Positions 1-5,625 of a DNA stretch of 11,010 bases are shown here, piece by piece. The stretch's first letter is position 1. The number at the start of each line of letters is the position of its first letter. The translations under genes and the position numbers were made by a program. The DNA is from Candidatus Babelota bacterium. Its GTDB lineage: Bacteria; JAGOBX01. Below the pieces are notes generated by a model. It searched no databases and was not told the origin of the DNA. It worked only from the letters and a program-made list of their open reading frames with translations. The stretch lies in contig JAGOBX010000073.1 in NCBI GenBank assembly GCA_017999075.1, positions 1 to 11,010 of the forward strand, read 5' to 3'.

Positions 1-497
1 AACACAAAAAAGGTATGATGGGTTGGGATATGCGCAAAGGAATGGAAGCTGCCGAAGGAAAATATTTATGCGTTATAGATGGCGATGGTCAGTTTCCTAT
101 TGAAAGCATAGAATTATGTTTTAGACTTATTAAAGAAAAAAATCTGGATTTTGTAAAAACCTACCGTGAAAAAAGAGAGGATGGAATTTACCGAATTATT
201 TTATCAGACGTTTATAATTTTGTGTTCGGAATATTGTTTCCTAATTTAAACTGCAAAGACGCAAATTCAAAACCTAAAATTATTACAAGCGAAGCTTACA
301 AAAAAATGACTTTATCGTCAGATGACTGGTTTCTTGACGCTGAAATAATTATTAATGTCCGAAAATTAAAACTGAAATTTGAAGAAATTCCAATACATTT
401 CAGTAAAATTTACTCACGCGAATCGTTTGTAAAATTCAACGCTATATTTGAATTCATAAAAAACCTTATAAGATTCCGTATAAAAGAGTTTTTTTAA
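1..497 (+). CDS. Family 2 glycosyltransferase, DPM-synthase-like (5' end outside window)
   Basis: The reading frame is open to the left edge, and the residues before the first ATG (position 15) continue the family pattern, so the gene starts outside the window. Counting from that ATG, an acidic DGDGQ motif at residues 22-26 matches the nucleotide-sugar and metal binding DxD region of GT2 enzymes of the dolichyl/polyprenyl-phosphate sugar synthase type. It follows a stretch with Gly, Met and Ala-Ala-Glu-Gly as usual in this family. Further on, a Lys-Asp-Ala-Asn segment and a DWFLDAEI segment correspond to the acceptor side and the conserved acidic pair. No C-terminal membrane helix is visible. 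The enzyme probably transfers a sugar to a lipid phosphate at the cytoplasmic face. The neighbouring GT-C gene, 9 bp downstream, would be the natural user of such a donor. The family call is firm; the exact sugar is unknown. Confidence 0.85.
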   Translation, partial: HKKGMMGWDMRKGMEAAEGKYLCVIDGDGQFPIESIELCFRLIKEKNLDFVKTYREKREDGIYRIILSDVYNFVFGILFPNLNCKDANSKPKIITSEAYKKMTLSSDDWFLDAEIIINVRKLKLKFEEIPIHFSKIYSRESFVKFNAIFEFIKNLIRFRIKEFF

Positions 498-506
498 ACA
501 GTTTTC

Positions 507-1727
507 ATGAAAAAAATATATTTTTCAGCAGCAATAATTTTTATAATTTTTCTAAAACTTTTTATAAGTTTGATTATGCATGATTTTTTTATTGCTCCTG
601 ATTCTTATAAATATTTATCTGTTGCCAAAAATATCGCCGCAGGAAACGGCATGAAAAATTCCGATGGGCAGCCACATATAAAAGTAGGAATTCTATATGG
701 AATTTTTTTATCATTGTTTTTCAAATCAGGAATATCTAATTATTCTGCAATAATATTTATTCAAAGCGTTATTTTAGGTTTTCTCCTTTTCTGGATTGTA
801 ATAAAAATTTACGCCAGATTTTATAAAATCAAACCGCGTGATTATTGGATTTTACTTATTATTATCACATTTTATCCGCCTATATTTGGAGCATCATTTT
901 TTTTATTGACTGAGATGCTGTTTATGGTTCTATTTTACAGTTCACTTCATTTCTACTTTTTATTCACCGAAAAAAAAATATACACTCACCTGATTTTTTC
1001 CGCAATGCTCGCAGGAGCATCAGCTTTGACAAGATCAGTAATATTTTTATTTCCATTTATTACTGCTTCGATATTAATACTATATTCGATTTTTAAAAAA
1101 CAAAATTTTATAAAAACAGTATTCAATTCAATTGTTTTTTTATTTTTCTTCAGTTTGGTTATTATGCCGTTGTCTTTAAGAAATTATCTTGTATTCAAAA
1201 AAATTATTCCAATTTCAATCAGCGGCGGTTCAATATACGGAGGATACCTTGCAGCTAAATTCGGTGAAGAAAATTTTTGGGGATTGCCTCAGCTTAAAGA
1301 ATTTTCTAAAATAAAAAATGACATTGAGCGAGACGAAAAGTTAAAAATACTTGATAAACAATTTTTAAATGATAATTTTAAAGAATTCGCCAAATATTCT
1401 TTTATAAAATTTTTCAGGTTCTTTTATGAAATACCAGGCAGCAAAAAATTGTTAAGTAATAATAAACTTATACTAATTGTTTTAACTTTAATTCATTTCT
1501 CGGTATTATTATTATCTGCAGCCGGAATTTTTCTGCTCTTGCTCTTGCAGAAACGGCAAAACATATTTTTACCTATTATTTTTATTGGTTATACAGCATT
1601 TATTCATTCCATATCGTTTGCCAACGGAAGATACAGGCTTCCAATTGAACCTTTATTGTTGATATTTGCTGTTATAAGTTTAAATTACTTAATGGATAAA
1701 TACAATATTTTCAATAAAAAGACATAA
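507..1727 (+). CDS. Multipass membrane glycosyltransferase, GT-C/ArnT-PMT-like
   Basis: This 406-aa protein consists largely of hydrophobic segments, with about ten probable membrane helices. After the first helix comes a periplasmic-type loop with Pro-Asp-Ser-Tyr at residues 31-34 followed by YLSVAKNIAAGNG. This is the first-loop acidic motif of GT-C enzymes that use polyprenyl-phosphate sugars. Other family features are a TEMLFM segment near 135-140, TRS near 175 and the C-terminal RYRLPIEPLLL segment near 376-386. The length is somewhat short for ArnT/PMT enzymes (around 500 aa) but usual for bacterial uncharacterised members. ATG 507 lies 9 bp after the upstream GT2 stop and has no clear Shine-Dalgarno sequence, suggesting co-transcription and translational coupling. 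I infer that it transfers a lipid-linked sugar to an envelope acceptor (lipid A, glycan or protein). The acceptor cannot be told from sequence. Confidence 0.8.
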   Translation: MKKIYFSAAIIFIIFLKLFISLIMHDFFIAPDSYKYLSVAKNIAAGNGMKNSDGQPHIKVGILYGIFLSLFFKSGISNYSAIIFIQSVILGFLLFWIVIKIYARFYKIKPRDYWILLIIITFYPPIFGASFFLLTEMLFMVLFYSSLHFYFLFTEKKIYTHLIFSAMLAGASALTRSVIFLFPFITASILILYSIFKKQNFIKTVFNSIVFLFFFSLVIMPLSLRNYLVFKKIIPISISGGSIYGGYLAAKFGEENFWGLPQLKEFSKIKNDIERDEKLKILDKQFLNDNFKEFAKYSFIKFFRFFYEIPGSKKLLSNNKLILIVLTLIHFSVLLLSAAGIFLLLLLQKRQNIFLPIIFIGYTAFIHSISFANGRYRLPIEPLLLIFAVISLNYLMDKYNIFNKKT

Positions 1728-1790
1728 AAAAAATAATTTTTATGCAATCAAAAAATTGCAGTACTGAAAATTTATTTGAATAATTAAGCA

Positions 1791-1805
1791 TTAATTATAA
1801 TATAA
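1791..1805 (+). repeat. AT-rich 15-mer TTAATTATAATATAA, copy 1
   Basis: This is an exact copy of the 15-mer also found at 1841-1855 and 10938-10952, all three intergenic and in the same orientation. Its left part also pairs with the sequence before it: ATAATTAA at 1780-1787 and TTAATTAT at 1791-1798 form 8-bp arms around a 3-base loop. It contains a TATAAT hexamer. Confidence 0.5.
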
Positions 1806-1840
1806 AGCAATTTTTCAATATTTTATTGCAGTTTTCACGT

Positions 1841-1855
1841 TTAATTATAATATAA
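1841..1855 (+). repeat. AT-rich 15-mer TTAATTATAATATAA, copy 2
   Basis: This is an exact direct repeat of the copy 50 bp upstream, extended by a further TATAAT-like unit up to position 1861. It probably contains the -10 element of the methyltransferase promoter. Confidence 0.5.
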
Positions 1856-1873
1856 TATAAAAAACTTTATATC

Positions 1874-1878
1874 AGAGG
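1874..1878 (+). promoter_or_regulatory. Ribosome binding site deciding a TTG start
   Basis: AGAGG lies 8 nt before the TTG at 1887. The next in-frame ATG comes only after the SAM-binding glycine motif, so this site supports TTG initiation. Confidence 0.7.
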
Positions 1879-1886
1879 TTATCATT

Positions 1887-2684
1887 TTGGATTATATAAA
1901 TCATGAAATAGAACATGAAAAAGAACAACTCGGCAAAATAAAAGATACGCTATGCCGGGATATAATAACGAATAAACATTTCAAACATATAAACAGAGAT
2001 ATACTTAGTAATAAAAAATTTATAGACATAGGTTGCGGCAGCGGATTATATGTTAGATGGTCAGCGGAAAATTATTCAAGATATTCTGCAGGAATAGATA
2101 TTTCTTTTGATAAAATAAATTATTATAATAAAAAAAAAATGATATTTGACGGTAATTCTGTAGATTTACCTGAAAATGCTTTTTTTATTATCGGAGATAT
2201 GCAGAGAGATCTTCCGTTAAAAAATTCTACTTTTGATGTTGTTGGTATTTTTCAGGCGCTTCATCATTATTCGGAAGACAATATCAACTTTTTTTTTAAG
2301 GAAGCAAAACGATTATCAAAATCAGGCGGATATTTAATTATATCAGATCCGAACGGAGATCACTTTCTGAGAAAAATCGGCAATGCAATAGGAAGATATA
2401 TGAATTTTATGACTCCTAACGAATGTGCATTCGGAAAAAATAAAATAATTGAAACTGCAGCTAAATATGGATATGTTCTCGAACATATAAAAGGAATGAA
2501 CTATACTGCAGAAATTATTCATCATCTTGCTTTGGCTATTGATTATAAATATCCATTTTTAGGAAATTTTGTTCACATTTTGGAACATCCATGCATATTC
2601 ATTGACAACTTTTTGGAACGTTTTTACAAACTTTCTTTGTTTTTCGGATGGAGACTTGTATTTGTTTTTAAAATGAAAGAATAA
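1887..2684 (+). CDS. Class I SAM-dependent methyltransferase
   Basis: This 265-aa protein has a Rossmann-type methyltransferase fold of the Methyltransf_11/25 kind. Motif I is FIDIGCGSGLY (residues 45-55), the acidic residue ending strand 2 is Asp71 (AGIDIS), and a GDMQRDLPL segment at 103-111 leads into the STFDVVGIFQALHH strand-4 region. The KRLSKSGGYLIISDPNG segment (141-157) is the usual strand-5 signature of small-molecule or lipid methyltransferases. The start is TTG with AGAGG upstream. The C-terminal half has several aromatic-rich stretches that may form a substrate cap or a membrane contact; this is inference. The substrate is unknown. Lying after two envelope glycosyltransferases it could act on a glycan or lipid, but the 159-bp gap with its own promoter-like sequence argues against a tight operon. 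Its stop is 4 bp from the stop of the convergent MlaD gene. Confidence 0.85.
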   Translation: MDYINHEIEHEKEQLGKIKDTLCRDIITNKHFKHINRDILSNKKFIDIGCGSGLYVRWSAENYSRYSAGIDISFDKINYYNKKKMIFDGNSVDLPENAFFIIGDMQRDLPLKNSTFDVVGIFQALHHYSEDNINFFFKEAKRLSKSGGYLIISDPNGDHFLRKIGNAIGRYMNFMTPNECAFGKNKIIETAAKYGYVLEHIKGMNYTAEIIHHLALAIDYKYPFLGNFVHILEHPCIFIDNFLERFYKLSLFFGWRLVFVFKMKE

Positions 2685-2688
2685 AAAT

Positions 2689-3729
2689 TTAAAATTTGAA
2701 TATACCGAATATTGTATTTGTAAAGCTTGACATAACTGATTGTTCGCGCTGATCTTCAAGGTTTTCACTTATTTTTTCTATAGTATGTTTGGTCGTGTTA
2801 TATAATTCAGTATCGGAAATAAGCTTTCCTATAGTTCCTTCTCCGTTTTTAATTTTTTCAGTTATCTGGGAAATATTAGTAAAACTTGTTTTTACAGGTT
2901 CAATAGTCTGTTTTAATCCTGAAATTATTTCATCTATATTTTTTTCATTTTTAGCTATCACATTATCAATACGTTTAAACGATGATTTGATATTTTCTAT
3001 AGATACAAGCAGTTCATCATATAATTTAGGATCATTTATTATCTTACCTAATGTCCCTTTCCCGTCTTTTATGGTTGCAGTAATTACTTCTATATTATTC
3101 AAAGATTTATTTAAATCAGGCATTGATTTTTCGAGATAATCAAGTACATTCGAAATTTTAGGTTTTGATTCTACTGTTATTTCTTCTATGTTAGCTATAA
3201 AACTTTTTATTTTATTTTTGTTATCATCAAGAATGTCATAAAATTTGTTTAAAACTTTTGACTGATTGGCATTTAAATCTTTAACAAGAATCTTGGTTTC
3301 ATTAGCAGTTTCAGTTATGCTTGAAATCAATTTTTCAATATCCGCTTCTTCAACGCTTGTTATAACCTCATTGTTTTTAAAAAAATCATTGCTTTTTCCA
3401 AATGAAACAGAAATATGTTTGGCTCCCATCAAATTTTCCATTTGCAATTTTACAACTGCGTCTTTCCTTATTTTCTTATCACCGTCTATTCTTATTTTAA
3501 TCCTGATTTTATTTGTACTCATATCAGGCTCAATTTTAATTACCCTGCCTATTTTTAATCCGGCAAGTTTTACAGGAGAATTATTTTCTATTCCGGAAAC
3601 ACCGGCAAAATAAGCGTATAAATCATAATAGTTATTATTAAATTCAATATGTTTTACTTTCAAAATAATAACAACAAATATTGTTAATGCCGCAAGAAAA
3701 AATAATCCAACTTTAATTTCTTTATTCAT
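2689..3729 (-). CDS. MCE/MlaD family protein
   Basis: This 346-aa protein has one N-terminal membrane helix (about residues 6-24) and an MCE domain at about 35-112. The domain shows the pattern SPVKLAGLKIGRV (51-63), usual for the lipid-binding MlaD subunit of Mla-type phospholipid transport between the inner and outer membranes. A long helical, Asn/Lys/Ile-rich tail follows. In the tail a motif of about 20 residues occurs twice: KDGKGTLGKIINDPKLY from 221 and KNGEGTIGKLISDTELY from 294. Such GTxGKLxxDxxLY repeats are common in long MlaD relatives. It is the last gene of the minus-strand cluster, 12 bp after the cupin gene and without a clear Shine-Dalgarno sequence. No MlaE permease or MlaF ATPase gene lies in the window, so its ABC partners must be elsewhere. 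ATG 3729 leads directly into the membrane helix. The family call is secure; the cargo is not known. Confidence 0.88.
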   Translation of the reverse strand: MNKEIKVGLFFLAALTIFVVIILKVKHIEFNNNYYDLYAYFAGVSGIENNSPVKLAGLKIGRVIKIEPDMSTNKIRIKIRIDGDKKIRKDAVVKLQMENLMGAKHISVSFGKSNDFFKNNEVITSVEEADIEKLISSITETANETKILVKDLNANQSKVLNKFYDILDDNKNKIKSFIANIEEITVESKPKISNVLDYLEKSMPDLNKSLNNIEVITATIKDGKGTLGKIINDPKLYDELLVSIENIKSSFKRIDNVIAKNEKNIDEIISGLKQTIEPVKTSFTNISQITEKIKNGEGTIGKLISDTELYNTTKHTIEKISENLEDQREQSVMSSFTNTIFGIFKF

Positions 3730-3741
3730 TTTGTATTGTTT

Positions 3742-4014
3742 TCATAAAAAATTATAATGTTTTTTAACATCTTCTTTCACAGTCCACTTGCATTTCAATC
3801 CTTTTTTAAATGTAACGAAATCCCCTGCTTTTATTTCATAATCTTTTTCTGAAGTTTTAACAGTAACTTTCCCTTCAAGTATATAACATTGTTCGTCAGT
3901 ATCATAATACCAATCAAACACGGATCTTTCTTTTGTCCATATTCCCCAGGTTTCAACACCCATTTTTTGCAATTCATCCTGTGTTTTTTTTTCGATAATA
4001 ACCAGATCAGCCAT
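3742..4014 (-). CDS. Small single-domain cupin (Cupin_3/DUF861-like)
   Basis: This is a 90-aa protein forming one cupin barrel. The conserved run WGIWTKERSVFDWYYDTDE (residues 23-41), then CYILEGKVTV (43-52), GDFVTFKKGLKCKW (64-77) and a final KKHYNF match the short bacterial cupins related to the EutQ/(S)-ureidoglycine aminohydrolase-type domain (PF05899). Some of these bind a metal or a small ligand. Here the usual two-His metal motif is replaced by Tyr/Glu-Cys positions, so enzyme activity is doubtful. The start is ATG 4014 rather than the GTG at 4023, because that GTG lies inside a strong Shine-Dalgarno sequence. The stop is TGA, the only clear TGA stop among these genes. It sits 51 bp after the HDOD gene and 12 bp before mlaD-like, in one direction, so co-transcription is likely. 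Its role is unknown. Confidence 0.85.
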   Translation of the reverse strand: MADLVIIEKKTQDELQKMGVETWGIWTKERSVFDWYYDTDEQCYILEGKVTVKTSEKDYEIKAGDFVTFKKGLKCKWTVKEDVKKHYNFL

Positions 4015-4018
4015 TATT

Positions 4019-4026
4019 ATCACCTC
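4019..4026 (-). promoter_or_regulatory. Strong ribosome binding site of the cupin gene
   Basis: On the minus strand the sequence reads GAGGTGAT, matching the anti-Shine-Dalgarno consensus over eight bases. The GAGG ends 8 nt before ATG 4014. It overlaps the alternative GTG start at 4023, which rules that start out. It is the strongest ribosome site seen inside the minus-strand cluster. Confidence 0.8.
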
Positions 4027-4065
4027 TTCCTCATTTATTTAATTTTAATTTTTATCGGAGATTGT

Positions 4066-4932
4066 TTATACGAATTCTATAAATTTTTTATAAAATTTCG
4101 GTATGTCAGGCAATCTGCTTATAAATGATTTGAACATAGAATTTATCAGTTCAGGAGTAAACTTTATATAATTCAAAACTTCCTTATCAAGTTCAGGCAA
4201 CTTATATTCTTCAATTTCACCAATATTCAAACCTGTAGCAAAAATATCGCTTATTTGAATAACAGAAGCTTCTATCTTATAAGGAGAATTATTTATTGTC
4301 CTATAATTTTCAACTGTATGCAATATTATTTCCTGATATTCAAAATATTTTAAAATTGCTACTACAAATTTAATTTGAAATGAATGTCCATATAATATTT
4401 TTTCAACTTCATAATAGTTCAATTGTTCCGCTTTCGCTTCTTCCATTATATCAAAATAAATTCCTTTATCAAACCCAAGCAGAACCATTTTTCCAAAATT
4501 ATGATAAAAACCGCTTAAAAAAATTTCAAACTTTTCATCTGTTTTTTTGGTTACAGATGGATATATGGATTCTGCTATTAATCCAACAGTTATATTATGA
4601 AAAAATTGACTCTTCAATTCAGGATTAAATTCTACCAGCAAATCTTTTATTATTATATGAAGTACAATCGTTTCCATTATCTTATGTTTTCCAAGAATAA
4701 CAATAGCAGAACTCAAATTGGTGATTTCTGATTTCGGAGAATATACAGAGTTATTAAATATTCCAGAAATATTTTTTATAAAAGCTCCGTCAATTTCACT
4801 GATATATTTCTCAATTTCACGTATATTGCCGGTTGCAAACAATTTTCTTACAGTCTGAACCTTATTCAGCGTTCCAAAATTAATAAAACTCTTTACAATT
4901 CTGTTATAAATATCTTCGAAAATTTTATTCAT
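4066..4932 (-). CDS. HDOD domain protein
   Basis: This soluble 288-aa protein has an HDOD fold over about residues 25-240. Typical elements are the NISGIFNNS segment (54-62, the 'iNSa.y' motif), SSAIVILGKHKIMETIVL (74-91, 'Ai..LG...i..l.l'), GFYHNFGKMVLLGF (141-154, the 'LLHdIGkl' motif) and YGHSFQI (181-187). The metal-binding His-Asp pair of true HD phosphohydrolases is His-Asn here, as expected for HDOD proteins, which are thought to be non-catalytic signalling modules. Two starts are possible: ATG 4932, overlapping the upstream stop by 8 bp and suited to translational coupling, and TTG 4953, which has GGAG 7 nt upstream. I chose the ATG. The gene directly before it encodes a domain normally fused to the N-terminus of HD-GYP proteins, so the two may act together. 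The signal and target are unknown. Confidence 0.8.
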   Translation of the reverse strand: MNKIFEDIYNRIVKSFINFGTLNKVQTVRKLFATGNIREIEKYISEIDGAFIKNISGIFNNSVYSPKSEITNLSSAIVILGKHKIMETIVLHIIIKDLLVEFNPELKSQFFHNITVGLIAESIYPSVTKKTDEKFEIFLSGFYHNFGKMVLLGFDKGIYFDIMEEAKAEQLNYYEVEKILYGHSFQIKFVVAILKYFEYQEIILHTVENYRTINNSPYKIEASVIQISDIFATGLNIGEIEEYKLPELDKEVLNYIKFTPELINSMFKSFISRLPDIPKFYKKFIEFV

Positions 4933-5287
4933 ATAATTCTGGATTTTTGTCAAGCAGATACTCCACAGATTTTAACGTTAAGTTTTTTAAAAATACATAC
5001 AATTTATTTCCCGAATGAGGTTCAAACATTCGTTTAACTGCCTGTTCAACTTCTTCTTTCTTCAATTCTGCAGGTGTTTTTCTTTTCAGAACAGTTTCAA
5101 ACACAATAACTTTTAACGAAGGCTCATTCGAAAAATATTTTTTCAAACGTTCTATATTTTTATCATTAAGCACCGAATCTTTAGGCGCTATTATTTTCCC
5201 GTCTTTATCCTGTATATTTGCAGCAAGTATAAAACCTGGCTGCAATTGTTCAATTTTAATTTCACGTTTTACTGCCGGGTTATTCAA
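4925..5287 (-). CDS. Stand-alone domain like the N-terminus of HD-GYP proteins (DUF3391-like)
   Basis: This 120-aa protein begins with IKIEQLQPGFILAANIQDKDG (from residue 10), then KIIAPKDSVLNDKNIERLKKY. The pattern 'i..L.pGm.la.di.d.dG..l...g..L....i..l' is the small beta-rich domain often found before HD-GYP or HDOD domains. The rest (75-120) is helical and charged. No HD-GYP catalytic residues follow, and the next gene is an HDOD protein overlapping it by a few bases, so this looks like a split two-gene version of a fused regulator. The start is TTG 5287: an in-frame stop at 5312-5314 and the absence of any other ATG or GTG leave no alternative that keeps the domain. The ribosome site is only a purine-rich stretch (GAAAGAAG). 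The domain similarity is from memory of the family pattern; the pairing with HDOD is inference. Confidence 0.7.
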   Translation of the reverse strand: MNNPAVKREIKIEQLQPGFILAANIQDKDGKIIAPKDSVLNDKNIERLKKYFSNEPSLKVIVFETVLKRKTPAELKKEEVEQAVKRMFEPHSGNKLYVFLKNLTLKSVEYLLDKNPELYE

Positions 5288-5311
5288 TTTTTTTCTTCTT
5301 TCATAAAATTT

Positions 5312-5608
5312 TTATTTATTTTTTTTCCTTAAACTGCCATCTTCATTAAATGTAATTATATTTTCAGGATAAATCCAAAAGCTAATTATATTATTTATTG
5401 AATCCTGATGTCTTATTTCCAGCGGCATGCCATACTTCAATTTTATTTTTTTTTGATCTTCAGAAAGTTTTGAATCCTCAATTTGAACTCTGTCATCAAA
5501 TGAATAATTCAATTTTTTTACGCGTTTAAACTGCCTTATAATGAATGTCAGTCCGCCTATCATTATAATCAAAATTATTAAATTTAATTTAGACGCAGTT
5601 TCAAACAT
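5312..5608 (-). CDS. Single-pass membrane protein of unknown function
   Basis: This 98-aa protein has one hydrophobic helix at about residues 8-25, followed by a basic stretch (RQFKRVKK), which suggests an inner-membrane anchor with a cytoplasmic soluble part. The C-terminal half holds KYGMPLEI (58-65) and SFWIYPENIITFNEDGSL (76-93). This resembles the 'yG.P........w.Y.....itF.dG.v' pattern of small beta-hairpin domains such as SmpA/OmlA-like or BLIP-like folds, but the likeness is weak and I do not claim the family. It sits 17 bp after the LysM-FecR gene and 24 bp before the DUF3391-like gene in the same direction, so it almost certainly shares their transcript. ATG 5608 begins just ahead of the helix. 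Confidence 0.7.
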   Translation of the reverse strand: MFETASKLNLIILIIMIGGLTFIIRQFKRVKKLNYSFDDRVQIEDSKLSEDQKKIKLKYGMPLEIRHQDSINNIISFWIYPENIITFNEDGSLRKKNK

Positions 5609-5625
5609 TTTTTTATTAAAAAATT

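Larger units (their letters stand above)
1728..1886 (+). promoter_or_regulatory. AT-rich leader region of the methyltransferase gene
   Basis: This 159-bp gap between the GT-C gene and the methyltransferase is almost pure A/T. It holds two copies of TTAATTATAATATAA (1791 and 1841). The second copy contains overlapping -10-like hexamers (TATAAT at 1846-1851 and 1851-1856) about 30 bp before the TTG start, so transcription probably begins here. I see no good -35; TTGCAG at 1826-1831 is off by spacing (14 or 19 bp). A short hairpin, TGCAAT/ATTGCA (1743-1748 with 1755-1760), follows the upstream stop but has no T-run. Confidence 0.4.

Noticed and set aside
1743-1760. Hairpin TGCAAT/ATTGCA as a terminator after the GT-C gene
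   Set aside because: The stem is only 6 bp and is followed by GTACTG rather than a T-run, so rho-independent termination is not supported.
2789-3613. Two plus-strand open frames opposite the MlaD gene
   Set aside because: They lie wholly within the minus-strand MlaD coding region, have no ribosome site or family pattern, and read as antisense shadows of a well-supported gene.
4012-4033. Tiny leader frame ATG AGG AAG AGG TGA before the cupin
   Set aside because: It encodes only four residues within the Shine-Dalgarno region and has no ribosome site; it is a by-product of the purine-rich sequence.
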